Below, one piece after another: positions 52,292 through 61,834 of a stretch of DNA of 64,000 nt (positions within the stretch are counted from its first letter, which is position 1; each line of letters starts with the position of its first letter). Source of the DNA: Entomospira nematocerorum (GTDB taxonomy: Bacteria; Spirochaetota; Spirochaetia; WRBN01); assembly GCF_028748105.1 (NCBI RefSeq), contig NZ_CP118168.1:1302001-1366000 (forward strand), read 5' to 3'. Below the pieces are notes generated by a model. That model saw only the letters and a program-made list of their open reading frames with translations. It did no database searches and had not been told where the DNA came from. Position numbers and translations under genes: made by a program.

Positions 52292-52320
52292 AGTCTATCT
52301 TAAATAGAAAGCTTTGACAA
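52292..52320 (-). promoter_or_regulatory. Predicted internal promoter ahead of deoA
   Basis: On the minus strand, TTGTCA (52315-52320) and TAGACT (52292-52297), 17-bp spacer, in the 67-bp tamB-deoA gap. It would serve deoA, recJ, the M23 gene, bamA and further genes. Confidence 0.6.
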
Positions 52321-52327
52321 GCATCTA

Positions 52328-55300
52328 CTAGAGAGAACCCCCATTTAACTGCCTTCCTAAGTCAGCCCAATCTCGAAAGTAAAATGTCTTAGTAAAATTC
52401 AGGGATACGCTACCTACGAATAACTGCTGTAAAGAAGAGTCTGCTAATGTAGGATTAAAACTCCAACTTACTAAAAAGATAGGTGTATCAAATTTTAAAC
52501 CGATACCTAAATTAGGCAATAATTTAGATGTATCCTCAAAAAACTGATTTCTTGCACTTTCTTTAGCCATACCAAAACTTGCTTCGACCGTGAAGACAGG
52601 AGTAATTCTAAATCCAGCAGAGATAGATGTTCCATCTAAAATATCCCATGGAGTACTGCGACTGGCATTTGCACCAGCAGCCCATTCACTATCAGTACTA
52701 CTATTAGCCGAAAAACGACTGAGTGCTAAGTTACTTACGGCACTAGTACGGACATTAACGCTATCTACAAAAGGAATAAAGCGAAGCACTCTCTCCAATT
52801 GACGAGACAGATACTCTTCTGCAACCCCGCCAATTGGTTCTATAACAGTTTTAAGAGCATTAAAACTGTTACTATCACTATCATCTCCAGCTTGACTGTT
52901 TGATAGCTGTTGTTGATCTTGTACCGCTAAACTAGGAACGAGACTCATACCTAATCGATGCATGATATCGGTTTGGGAAAGTGAAGAAGAAGTTAAGCGA
53001 AAATCATACCGATTATTAATAGCCTGATCCTCAAATTCCATTGTAATGATATGCCCATCATCCATTTTTAGATCAGCTAAAAATATAAGCATAGGATTAA
53101 ATCCATACTCTTCATTGAATCGCAAAATTCCACCATTACGAATAGAAAATTCACTACTGAACATACGTATTTGACCACGCCGAATACCAATATCTCCCTC
53201 TAAATAGATAAAATTCTGACCAATAGGAGCTCCTTTTTGAATATCTAAAACTAAAATTAGCTCTTGTTCAGCTTGCGTTGTCAATTCAATTGTTGGAATA
53301 GTAGAGTCTGGTATATAAAAGACAACATCATTACCCGTAATAAGTCGTAGTGGTCTATATTGAGCATCCTCTTTTGATGCCGCTTGCACTAAAAATCCGG
53401 GCTTTGGGTTACGCTTTGTTGGAATGCGACGACGCTTCACTGCCTCACTATTCATGAAAAGCGAAAGTGCTCCAAGATTTCCCTGTAAACTTGCAAGATA
53501 GATATCACCTGACAATCTTGCTCCTGCCGTATCACCCTCGAAAAATACCATACCCTGTGCTCGACCCTTTAGTCTTACAATGTTTTCACCAATATTAATA
53601 TCGTAGTTTACCCCAATACCGTCTCTTTGTGGCCCTTTTTTCGGGCGAACACTTAGTCCGACTGTATAGCTAAATGTGGGATTACCTATCTCTGCATTTC
53701 CATATAGTCCTACGACCACACGGTTACCAAACCCACCAGCATCAATATTAATAGGATTTAGGCGTAATTTATTACTATCAATGCTGATAGTAACTCCACC
53801 AATACCTAAATTTTCGCGGGGTAAATGTAGTAGGCTCAATATTGCATCATCACTGATTCGGAAAATACCCTCTTCTAACATACCTCCAGAACGAATCGAT
53901 AAATTACCTTCTATCAAACCACGTTCAAATCCTAAAATGCGTGTACTCCCAACTCGTGTAAAAAATGGATTAAAAAAACCTAGAGGAATAATAATTTTTT
54001 TCAAATCAATATGATATTCTTCCTGATTCAAATTGAAATCTGAATGAATTACAAACCCATCTGCTCCATTCCATCTAAAAAAACCTAGAGCACTATCTGT
54101 ATTATAAAGAGCCTCTAAGTTAAGACTATCAAGACCATTAACAGTGTAGGTTCCATCATCATATGCAACCATAATCCGTGAGCCACGCAGTGCCACACGC
54201 TGATTCATCATGAGAGGCTCAAAATTAAATAACAACTGCCAGGGATTTTGCAAAATATGAGAGAAAGAAATGGGGCTTTCTATTCTTTGAGGACGAAAAT
54301 GTGCTGAGAATCCTAACTGATAATCCTTATTCACTTGTGTATATTCTCCAGCTAAAGTTAAGCGTGCCTGCTGAAAATTCCCTAAAAATGTTCCACCACG
54401 AAGTAAATGATCACCATACTGAAGAGATAGTTGTGATAGGCTTAGTCCTCGCTCTGAATACTCTCCATTCATCGACCCTTGAACCATCGTATCATGATAA
54501 AATCCACGTAAAAGATTGGTTGAAAAGGATACGTTAGGATGGTTTTTTAAATGATGAATATCTAAATTAAGATTAAATAAACCCTCTAGTTCAGGAATCC
54601 TCAACCGAGCAAGTGGAAATCGAGTAAGCTGGATAGATCCAGAAAGATCATCCTCATACTCTAGCACAACAGCATGTATCTCCCGATTCATGGGAAGATC
54701 ATTACTGACCATATTCAATTGAAGTTTATGCAGTCGCTCTATTCTCTCATACTTTACATTTCCAAACAAATCCGCAAAGGTATCGTGATACCTGATTCGC
54801 CCCAAATTTCCTCCATGTTGTGTAACTTTACCACCGGTCATCTGAAAAATAAAATCATTTCCAGTAATACTAACCGATGGTATTTCCCATAGTAGTTGAG
54901 GCTCTATCTTCACTGTTGACTCCATATTCAGAATGGGAGCATTAAGGGTGCTACGTAAGGGCATATCAACTGCAGTCAATTTACCTTGCTTTTGAATCAT
55001 ATCCCACTCAAAAATAGCATATTCATTACGAATTTGTAATTTTTCACCATCCCAGTCACCCATGAAAGCATAGTCCGTTAACAACGAAGTCAAAGCACCC
55101 GAAAAATGTGGAGTTTTAGAAAATTCGCTCTCTATATGTAATTTTGCAAAATAGTTACCCCATAGGAAAGATAGAGATTGTATATCTATCCAGTCAGGAT
55201 TGGCGACAGCCGATAAACTAATGCGATGACTTACATCTTTTTCAATAGAGAGATCACGCACTGATGCTAAAAATCGATTATCATTCCAATTAATATCAAT

Positions 55301-56875
55301 AATACCATTAGCACTCCAGTCAGTTATCCCTGTAGGAAGTATAGATGCCTCTGCTAACGTTGCCAATGCAAAATCCTGTATATTCACAAAGAGCTCTGCA
55401 CGAGGAGTAGTTCTCAGATCCAAAAGTCCAGAAATCTGCATTACACCATTAGAAGTGCTCGAAATAGGCGTAAATTCGATAAAACTTCTATAAATTTTGG
55501 ATTCCGGGAATAATAGTAAGGAGAGATCTCCTAACATCGTATGATTATACGATAGCTTGTTACTACTTACTTGCAAAAAATGCGTTTGATCCAATAACAA
55601 TAACTCTACATCAAGTGGCTTGGGAGCATCCCAAAATATATTAAGAGTCCCCTGTGGAAGACGCGTTTTCCAATCAACAATACCACTAAAGCGTGCGTAT
55701 GATAGGTTTTCATACTGGATCTCTAGATTTCTCACCTGTAATTGTCGAATATTCCCCGTTGCGCTCACCTGAACCCGAATATCCTGTTCAGCATAGCGTA
55801 AAGCTAAAAGTAAATCTCCACCATAGTACAACAAGCTTTGATCCGGGTAATAAAATAAGGATGCAAAGCCATCTAAGTATTGAAATAGAGCACTACTTTT
55901 TTCAATACTTGGATGGTGTAAAAATTCTTGTGGAGAAAACTGATACGCATTGAACCCTGTATAGAGACTTCTTTCCACAGCATCAATACGAACACCATAG
56001 TCTATGGGCAGTGAGTCTACATTTTTACGAATATTCAATACCCCATCACGCCATTGTACACGCATACCCTGTTCTTCTATATTGATAATATTTTGATAAG
56101 TATTAGTCACATCAAAACGTAAATCGCCAAATAGCAAATCTTGTGCTACCTGTCCAGAGACACGTAAGGGTAATTTAACATATATATCAGGATAGAGCAT
56201 CAACTCTGGAATCGCAGATAGCTCAATTTGATAAAGATTATTAACAGGATTAATAGTAAAGAGTAAATTACCCATAACGAACGTTCCCCACTGCGCTCTA
56301 TAGTGCACATTAACATTACGCAGTGATAATTCTAATTGTAGTCCGCTAATATTCATCCCATCTAGAAGAAAGGTAAAAATGGAATTACTCAGCAACTGAA
56401 TACTATTTTCCAAATTAAACTCACTAGATTCGACACTATCGTGATCTGTAGTCTTTTCTATTGACTCAGATAGCCCATCCAACTGCTCAATATCTGCCTG
56501 AACTCCATTGATGTCAATTTTTCTTACCAAACTAATATCATGACGTCCCATAATAAGAGCAAATGCATCAAAATGAATTGTCAATCGATTTGCAGCAATC
56601 TGCATTCCTTTCCCGTGTATTGCAACGCCATTAACATGAAACCAACCCCAAAATGTCGGAGAAATAGAAGTATACTCAATCCTAACATCAAAAGCACGTT
56701 CTATCTGAGTCAATACTTCCTCTTGAAAATATTGACTTTTCCGAAGTATATAGTTCCTACTAACTCCAGCTACCACCACTATCATGATCAACAAAACCAC
56801 CAAAACTACATAACGAATCCAATCATATCTATAGAGAAGATCTACCTGTTTTTTTGAATGTTGTATCTCTGCCAT
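52328..56875 (-). CDS. tamB: TamB-like inner-membrane translocation protein
   Basis: A 1515-residue protein with one N-terminal transmembrane helix (YVVLVVLLIMIVVVAGVSR). A very long beta-rich periplasmic stretch follows, probably a lipid-conducting beta groove. The C-terminal DUF490 domain shows EFSIRNGGILRFNEEYGFNP and the closing GLKFDTPIFLVSWSF region. TamB-type proteins help outer-membrane assembly or phospholipid transport. No tamA is adjacent; in spirochaetes BamA, encoded downstream, is the likely partner. Confidence 0.85.
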   Translation of the reverse strand: MAEIQHSKKQVDLLYRYDWIRYVVLVVLLIMIVVVAGVSRNYILRKSQYFQEEVLTQIERAFDVRIEYTSISPTFWGWFHVNGVAIHGKGMQIAANRLTIHFDAFALIMGRHDISLVRKIDINGVQADIEQLDGLSESIEKTTDHDSVESSEFNLENSIQLLSNSIFTFLLDGMNISGLQLELSLRNVNVHYRAQWGTFVMGNLLFTINPVNNLYQIELSAIPELMLYPDIYVKLPLRVSGQVAQDLLFGDLRFDVTNTYQNIINIEEQGMRVQWRDGVLNIRKNVDSLPIDYGVRIDAVERSLYTGFNAYQFSPQEFLHHPSIEKSSALFQYLDGFASLFYYPDQSLLYYGGDLLLALRYAEQDIRVQVSATGNIRQLQVRNLEIQYENLSYARFSGIVDWKTRLPQGTLNIFWDAPKPLDVELLLLDQTHFLQVSSNKLSYNHTMLGDLSLLLFPESKIYRSFIEFTPISSTSNGVMQISGLLDLRTTPRAELFVNIQDFALATLAEASILPTGITDWSANGIIDINWNDNRFLASVRDLSIEKDVSHRISLSAVANPDWIDIQSLSFLWGNYFAKLHIESEFSKTPHFSGALTSLLTDYAFMGDWDGEKLQIRNEYAIFEWDMIQKQGKLTAVDMPLRSTLNAPILNMESTVKIEPQLLWEIPSVSITGNDFIFQMTGGKVTQHGGNLGRIRYHDTFADLFGNVKYERIERLHKLQLNMVSNDLPMNREIHAVVLEYEDDLSGSIQLTRFPLARLRIPELEGLFNLNLDIHHLKNHPNVSFSTNLLRGFYHDTMVQGSMNGEYSERGLSLSQLSLQYGDHLLRGGTFLGNFQQARLTLAGEYTQVNKDYQLGFSAHFRPQRIESPISFSHILQNPWQLLFNFEPLMMNQRVALRGSRIMVAYDDGTYTVNGLDSLNLEALYNTDSALGFFRWNGADGFVIHSDFNLNQEEYHIDLKKIIIPLGFFNPFFTRVGSTRILGFERGLIEGNLSIRSGGMLEEGIFRISDDAILSLLHLPRENLGIGGVTISIDSNKLRLNPINIDAGGFGNRVVVGLYGNAEIGNPTFSYTVGLSVRPKKGPQRDGIGVNYDINIGENIVRLKGRAQGMVFFEGDTAGARLSGDIYLASLQGNLGALSLFMNSEAVKRRRIPTKRNPKPGFLVQAASKEDAQYRPLRLITGNDVVFYIPDSTIPTIELTTQAEQELILVLDIQKGAPIGQNFIYLEGDIGIRRGQIRMFSSEFSIRNGGILRFNEEYGFNPMLIFLADLKMDDGHIITMEFEDQAINNRYDFRLTSSSLSQTDIMHRLGMSLVPSLAVQDQQQLSNSQAGDDSDSNSFNALKTVIEPIGGVAEEYLSRQLERVLRFIPFVDSVNVRTSAVSNLALSRFSANSSTDSEWAAGANASRSTPWDILDGTSISAGFRITPVFTVEASFGMAKESARNQFFEDTSKLLPNLGIGLKFDTPIFLVSWSFNPTLADSSLQQLFVGSVSLNFTKTFYFRDWADLGRQLNGGSL

Positions 56876-56903
56876 GCTTATTAACTTGTCCTAATGTATT
56901 ATT

Positions 56904-58109
56904 CTATTGAAATCTAATTGTCAAAATACCTATCTGTGTACCCTTTCGTTGTGTTGAAACATCATTAAAAACCATTGTGAGCAATCCTTCAATAATACGT
57001 TGGTCAAGCTCACTACTACCGCTACCGGATCCAATCATGACAGCTTGCATCACGACTCCATCTGCTAAAATTGATAATCGTACTCGTACGTAAGCAACTT
57101 TTGTGTAATATGTTTGCTTTTGTAAGAAAGTAAAGTCTGGTTCCCTAACAATATGTCGTGCTCCAGTTTGAAGAGTATACCGTGCATCATCAACGACTAT
57201 CTGCTCCTCTGCTGAATTTACCTCCGGTTGGTTCTGAAGGAATCCCCACTCTTCCCCGAGCTCTGCTTTCTGTGTCGTATCACTTGTATTCTCATTATCC
57301 AAGGCTTTGTCACCTATCGATTCATTTTTATCATCTATAGTTTCTGAAATATCTGCCTTCTCCGGTGGACTCTGGGTAACCGGAGGCGTTGGCTCTTTTG
57401 GCTTAACCGGTGGGCTCTGCGTAACCGGTGGTGTTGGCTCTTTTGGCTTAACAGGTGGGCTCTGCGTAACCGGTGGTGTTGGCTCTTTTGGCTTAACAGG
57501 TGCACTCTGCGTAACCGGCGGTGTTGGCTCTTTTGGCTTAACAGGTGGGCTCTGGGTGACCGGCGGTGTTGGCTCTTTTGGCTTAACAGGTGCACTCTGC
57601 GTAACCGGCGGTGTTGGCTCTTTTGGCTTAACAGGTGCACTCTGCGTAACCGGCGGTGTTGGCTCTTTTGGCTTAACAGGTGCACTCTGCGTAACCGGTG
57701 GTGTTGGCTCTTTTGGCTTAACAGGTGCACTCTGCGTAACCGGTGGTGTTGGCTCTATTAATTCTATGGCAGGTATCTCCACTCCTCTTTCTTGGGCTAC
57801 AGAAGAGAGATCCATATCATCGCCATCAAATTGAGATGGACTATTTATTCTAGAGGTGTCGATCATGGCATCCTGCTGGTAAAGATCTAGGGGTATCTCT
57901 TTTAATTGAGGAGCACGCATTAATGATTGAGAGGAATCATGCCATATTTCTTTATATCTAGAGGTAGATCCGCTATACATGCTAATCTGAAATACTGGTT
58001 GACGGGAATGCAATTTAATAAAAAATGAACTACCAAAGAGCAATAGATGGATGAATATAGAAAATAAAACAGCCTGAGTAAACCACTCTTTACGCTTATA
58101 TTGTTGCAT
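56904..58109 (-). CDS. tonB: TonB-like protein with repeated Pro/Lys spacer
   Basis: A 401-residue protein with one N-terminal transmembrane helix (AVLFSIFIHLLLFGSSFFI), a periplasmic Pro-rich spacer, and a C-terminal TonB domain (RVRLSILADGVVMQAVMIGS, LDQRIIEGLLTMVF). The spacer holds nine copies (eight full, one partial) of a 15-residue repeat with EPTPPVTQSAPVKPK as the unit, where Ala alternates with Pro. It should pass energy from ExbB/ExbD to an outer-membrane receptor. GGAG precedes the ATG. The repeat number may vary between strains. Confidence 0.85.
   Translation of the reverse strand: MQQYKRKEWFTQAVLFSIFIHLLLFGSSFFIKLHSRQPVFQISMYSGSTSRYKEIWHDSSQSLMRAPQLKEIPLDLYQQDAMIDTSRINSPSQFDGDDMDLSSVAQERGVEIPAIELIEPTPPVTQSAPVKPKEPTPPVTQSAPVKPKEPTPPVTQSAPVKPKEPTPPVTQSAPVKPKEPTPPVTQSPPVKPKEPTPPVTQSAPVKPKEPTPPVTQSPPVKPKEPTPPVTQSPPVKPKEPTPPVTQSPPEKADISETIDDKNESIGDKALDNENTSDTTQKAELGEEWGFLQNQPEVNSAEEQIVVDDARYTLQTGARHIVREPDFTFLQKQTYYTKVAYVRVRLSILADGVVMQAVMIGSGSGSSELDQRIIEGLLTMVFNDVSTQRKGTQIGILTIRFQ
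57361..57755. repeat. 45-bp tandem repeat array in tonB
   Basis: The word GGCTCTTTTGGCTTAAC or a near variant recurs exactly every 45 bp (57391, 57436, 57481, 57526, 57571, 57616, 57661, 57706, with a partial copy at 57751). Copies differ mostly by one Ala/Pro-determining base and a few silent changes, so expansion was recent. Confidence 0.95.
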
Positions 58110-58114
58110 TTTTT

Positions 58115-58531
58115 CTACTCCACGTTCTCTACACCGAGACTAACTCCAGATGCTCCTGCTTGTTTCATTGCATCCATTAGACGCATAACTCTTCCATAAT
58201 CAGCATTTTCCGATGCTAATAATAAAATTTGAGTAACACCCAATGATGTAATTTTATCTTTCAGTGAAGGAATAAAGATAGATTCAGCAACAAACTCATC
58301 ATTAATCATATAGCCCAACTCTTCTGCACGTACAATGACAACTAACTGTTCCATTGGATACCTATTCTCCGGTTGCTGTGCTTGCGGTATATCAACATCA
58401 AAGCTATGAATATTTCCTTCATTAGTATTCAACATGAAAAATAATAAAACCAAAAACATAATATCAAGTAGTGGAGCAATCATTAAAGATTGATCGACCT
58501 TAAGTCTGGTTCGAATTCCTTTATGGTGCAT
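58115..58531 (-). CDS. exbD: ExbD/TolR-like energy-transducing protein
   Basis: A 138-residue protein with one N-terminal transmembrane helix holding the conserved proton-carrying Asp (PLLDIMFLVLLFFML) and a small periplasmic domain (TQILLLASENADYGRVMRLM). It pairs with ExbB to power TonB. It lies 5 bp from both neighbours. Confidence 0.9.
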   Translation of the reverse strand: MHHKGIRTRLKVDQSLMIAPLLDIMFLVLLFFMLNTNEGNIHSFDVDIPQAQQPENRYPMEQLVVIVRAEELGYMINDEFVAESIFIPSLKDKITSLGVTQILLLASENADYGRVMRLMDAMKQAGASGVSLGVENVE

Positions 58532-58536
58532 ACTTT

Positions 58537-59145
58537 TTACAACCTAACGCCTTTGTTCGACAAGATTTCCGATATAAGCCGCTCAAAATGTTCTCCACGA
58601 CGTGTAATGGCTTCAATAAAATAATTGTAAAAAAATAGCGAAGGGATCGCAATCATTAAACCGGCCGCAGTTGTTACTAAAGCAGAGGCGATTCCACCTG
58701 CAAGAACGTAAGGGTTACTTGTTTGATGTAAATTCATCTGACTAAATGCTGTAATCATACCCAAAACCGTTCCGAGAAGACCCATCAATGTAGCAATATT
58801 AGCAATAGTAGACAAATATGTAATACGCCGTTCCATTAAGGCTAGACGATTACGTGCGATAATTTCCAATCGAGTGCGTAATTGATCTTCCAAGGCAAAA
58901 CGGTTTGAAGCAGCATAACGTAAAAGGACACTCTCTGGTGCTCGACTCTCTCCAAGAGCCTCCAATGTTGCATCATACTTTCCCGCTGTATATAGAGCAC
59001 CAACGCGCCTTGTCAAAGCACTATCTTCCTTAATACTGGAAAAATATAAAAACCGCTCGATGACGATCGCAGTTGCGACAATACTCAACACAATTAAAGG
59101 TGTTAACACTATGATGTTATCTATAATTAATTCCACTACACGCAC
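58537..59145 (-). CDS. exbB: ExbB/TolQ/MotA-like proton channel protein
   Basis: A 202-residue protein with three transmembrane helices. The family motif is NIATLMGLLGTVLGMITAF, and the third helix reads GIASALVTTAAGLMIAIP. It forms the proton channel with ExbD. GTG 59145 has AAAGGA 7 bp upstream. It is the first of the exbB-exbD-tonB-tamB run. Confidence 0.9.
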   Translation of the reverse strand: MRVVELIIDNIIVLTPLIVLSIVATAIVIERFLYFSSIKEDSALTRRVGALYTAGKYDATLEALGESRAPESVLLRYAASNRFALEDQLRTRLEIIARNRLALMERRITYLSTIANIATLMGLLGTVLGMITAFSQMNLHQTSNPYVLAGGIASALVTTAAGLMIAIPSLFFYNYFIEAITRRGEHFERLISEILSNKGVRL

Positions 59146-59195
59146 GCGATGTTCCTTTTCTTCCCTTCAGTCTCTTTATAAGATAGCATAAATTC

Positions 59196-59813
59196 TTATG
59201 GTTCTACAATAAGTAAATGTCGCTCCTTTTTAAGATAGAGACTTTCTAGCTCTTCTACTCGACAACGATATCCTGCTTCCTCTAATAGCTGCTTCTCTAA
59301 CATGACAACGTCTCTCCTACCCTTATACGCAATAATTTGCGGAGCAACCTGTAATAAAAGTCGTACTAATGTCGGATCCATTGTTGTTAATGCTCGAAAA
59401 GTTACAGCGTCAAAATGCCTCTTCACATTTTTAAGATCATCATGTATCACCGTAAGATTAGTAAGCTTCAACTTCAACTGCATCATCAGCAAAAACTGTG
59501 CGCGTTTCTGCATACGTTCGATCAACGTAACCTGTAAATCCGGACATGCAATCGCAAGGATAATCCCTGGAAATCCTGCACCGCTTCCCACATCTACAAT
59601 CGAAGAAGGCTGCAAATGATGAATAATGGGTAATGCACGTAAGCTATCTAAAAGATGATCATTCAACAAAGCATCGCCAACGGCTTCCGTGAGCCCCAAA
59701 GGACTACCCATTCGTTCAATATTTTCTAAAAAGCGATAAAAAACATCCACCTGCCATGCCTCAAACTGATGTTGCTCCTGCTGCAGTGCTTGTACTAATC
59801 GTTCTTTCTCCAT
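59196..59813 (-). CDS. rsmG: 16S rRNA (guanine(527)-N(7))-methyltransferase
   Basis: About 205 residues. RsmG adds m7G527 in 16S rRNA. Seen: the SAM motif IVDVGSGAGFPGIILA, LIERMQKRAQFL, and the FRALTTMDPTL segment. AGGGAG lies just before ATG 59813. An in-frame GTG at 59864 abuts GAGAGG and is unlikely. Loss of this enzyme gives low-level streptomycin resistance in other bacteria. It opens the long minus-strand run, 50 bp ahead of exbB. Confidence 0.9.
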   Translation of the reverse strand: MEKERLVQALQQEQHQFEAWQVDVFYRFLENIERMGSPLGLTEAVGDALLNDHLLDSLRALPIIHHLQPSSIVDVGSGAGFPGIILAIACPDLQVTLIERMQKRAQFLLMMQLKLKLTNLTVIHDDLKNVKRHFDAVTFRALTTMDPTLVRLLLQVAPQIIAYKGRRDVVMLEKQLLEEAGYRCRVEELESLYLKKERHLLIVEP

Positions 59814-59871
59814 ATACTCCCTATTCGTAGTGCAGCGATGTCCCAATTTTAGGTATTCATACACCCTCTCA

Positions 59872-59900
59872 ATCTTATCACAAAGCTACTACTAAGACAA
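59872..59900 (-). promoter_or_regulatory. Predicted promoter of the rsmG-exbB-tonB run
   Basis: On the minus strand, TTGTCT (59895-59900), 17 bp, TAAGAT (59872-59877), with TG one base upstream of the -10 box (extended -10). Confidence 0.6.
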
Positions 59901-59942
59901 GAGAATATCATCAAAAATCCTGAATTTAATAGAATAAGAGAC

Positions 59943-59972
59943 TTGACAATATGTACCCATTTAGACGATAAT
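59943..59972 (+). promoter_or_regulatory. Predicted promoter of the HPr-domain gene
   Basis: TTGACA (59943-59948), 18 bp, GATAAT (59967-59972). The leader would be about 115 nt. It contains a 7-codon ORF (60074-60097) whose TGA overlaps the ATG at 60095. Confidence 0.6.
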
Positions 59973-60094
59973 GAGGATATAAGGTGCAAATTAATAATGC
60001 AAAATCAGCAAAAGATAAAGCGTCATTTTTGTTTCGCTATCTGTCATGTTCTTTATCAATTTTCAAGCTCAGAAATGAGGGTTATGTTTAACTC

Positions 60095-61834
60095 ATGAAC
60101 ATTATTAGTCTCTTAAGTAATAAGTCGAACGCTCGTGAAAAGGCCTTTACAAAAGGCTTACGCCTTAAATCAAAGACGTTCCTTGCTCTATTGCATTATG
60201 CCAATGAACGCTCCTTAGAACCTGAAATTTTTGATCGTATCCTCTGTAACCAATTACAAGTGAAAGGCTCAGAGTTAGAGGAATTTCTCGATGTTGCTGG
60301 TGCCCTCTCTAATAAGTACTGGTATCCCTTTCGAAAATCCGTAGCAATGGTCAAAATTTTTAGTATTATTCACTACAAATTTCTACATATCACCGACAGT
60401 TTAGAAAGATACAAACTACTACCTGTTGATGGTGACTTTATAGAAGATCTTAAAAAACATACGGCCTTCACACAGATCACGCTGGTGGAGAGTACACAAT
60501 TTTGTCTAGATAAAGCAAAGCAGTCTGGACTGGATCTTCATAGTGATAGTCTTATTGATAGTATGGAGAGTGAAATTCCATCTCAGTACGTCTTACCAGC
60601 AACACGTATTATTAGGCACGATACACAGCCAGGTGTTACAGTAGTTAAATTAGCAACAGAATTTTTAACACTCTCAGGTGCAAATAGTATTTTTGAAGCA
60701 GCACAAGAACTCTCACAAGGCGAGTCGCTAGATAAATTTATTCCCCATCCGCTAAATGCAGAAGATCTACGCTGGATGGAGACACGCTTTCATAATCTTC
60801 AAAGCTTTTATGATACCTATGTTCTTGGATCTGATCTGACACAACAAGATCAAAATATTCCTGCACTCCGTGGCCTTATCTCTCTTATTTACCACTTACT
60901 CATCGTATTAACTCAAGCAATTCACTACTATCAACGCCACTATCTTGCCTTTAATACGGAACATAAAATACGATTTTTTAAGACAAAACAAGCACACTAT
61001 CGTCACTTACCAGCTATTATCAATTTTAGTCTTATTTATGCCGATCGCTACCGTAAAGCTGGGCGTCAATTATGTCATCAGATGTTGCGTCAATATGCGG
61101 AAAATGGGAGTATTGAAGTTCCTGTTCCAAGCTATCGTGGATTCCATGTGCGTCCGTCAACGCTTATCTCAAAAATCGTCCTCCACTACGGCAGCGAGGT
61201 AACAATGCGACTCTACGATCAAAGTTATAATGCTGCTCTTCCCTTAGAATTATTTCGTGCGAATGAGACAATTAATGCCATTAAACGCACATCTATATTT
61301 GAAATTTTAGAATCAAGTGAAGTCTATAACCGCTTTATTGAGAGATTTGGTACTTCATTTGACTTTTTTTTTCGCTATCTAGGACAAGAAGATCCACTAA
61401 CAAAATTTGATGAATTTCAAGAAATGCTGGAAAAAATTAAGGAACTAGCACCCGAAGTAGCCCAAGAAATTGTGGTAATGCCATCTTTTCTCAATGAAGC
61501 TCAGCCTTATTACTTTAAACTGTTAAGAGCCGTAGGAAAAGATATTCTCTTGGAACTATTGGAGCAAAAAAAGATCATTGCATACGAGCCATTTTTTAAT
61601 TTTGATGGTACTCGTGATGAAGAGGGTGAAACATTACTAGAATTCATGAGACGTGCACTCACACGTTATATGGCTCTGGGTAAAATGGACTGTTATATCA
61701 ATGTAACAGTCATCTTTGAAGGAGATACCAGAGTCTTATCGGATATCAAAATATTAGCTAATAGTGGATATGGAGAGGATCGCTTTGGTAATAATATCAT
61801 GCTACCAAGCGAACTCTCTTACCTTAGTCATTAG
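60095..61834 (+). CDS. Large protein with an embedded HPr-like domain
   Basis: A 579-residue soluble protein of no named family. Most of it is helical. At about 335-400 there is an HPr-like domain: VPVPSYRGFHVRPSTLISKI, where His351 lies in G-F-H-V-R-P-S and matches the phosphorylated His15 segment G-L-H-A-R-P-A of HPr. The later SANAK-like part reads ELFRANETINAIKR. A regulatory phosphocarrier role is inferred. The C-terminal part holds conserved-looking IAYEPFFNFDGTRDEEGETL. The ribosome site is poor; GAGGG is 14 bp upstream. It overlaps the convergent gene by 11 bp. Confidence 0.65.
   Translation: MNIISLLSNKSNAREKAFTKGLRLKSKTFLALLHYANERSLEPEIFDRILCNQLQVKGSELEEFLDVAGALSNKYWYPFRKSVAMVKIFSIIHYKFLHITDSLERYKLLPVDGDFIEDLKKHTAFTQITLVESTQFCLDKAKQSGLDLHSDSLIDSMESEIPSQYVLPATRIIRHDTQPGVTVVKLATEFLTLSGANSIFEAAQELSQGESLDKFIPHPLNAEDLRWMETRFHNLQSFYDTYVLGSDLTQQDQNIPALRGLISLIYHLLIVLTQAIHYYQRHYLAFNTEHKIRFFKTKQAHYRHLPAIINFSLIYADRYRKAGRQLCHQMLRQYAENGSIEVPVPSYRGFHVRPSTLISKIVLHYGSEVTMRLYDQSYNAALPLELFRANETINAIKRTSIFEILESSEVYNRFIERFGTSFDFFFRYLGQEDPLTKFDEFQEMLEKIKELAPEVAQEIVVMPSFLNEAQPYYFKLLRAVGKDILLELLEQKKIIAYEPFFNFDGTRDEEGETLLEFMRRALTRYMALGKMDCYINVTVIFEGDTRVLSDIKILANSGYGEDRFGNNIMLPSELSYLSH

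Noticed and set aside
57307..57834. Long open frames on both strands across the tonB repeat, coding Gly-rich or Arg/His-rich repeat proteins.
   Set aside because: They are a result of the 45-bp period, which is divisible by three and keeps all frames open. No ribosome site, promoter or non-repeat domain supports them.
59865..60094. A tRNA or small RNA gene in the rsmG/HPr-protein gap.
   Set aside because: No cloverleaf, CCA end or T-arm consensus is found. The gap is explained by two divergent promoters and a leader.
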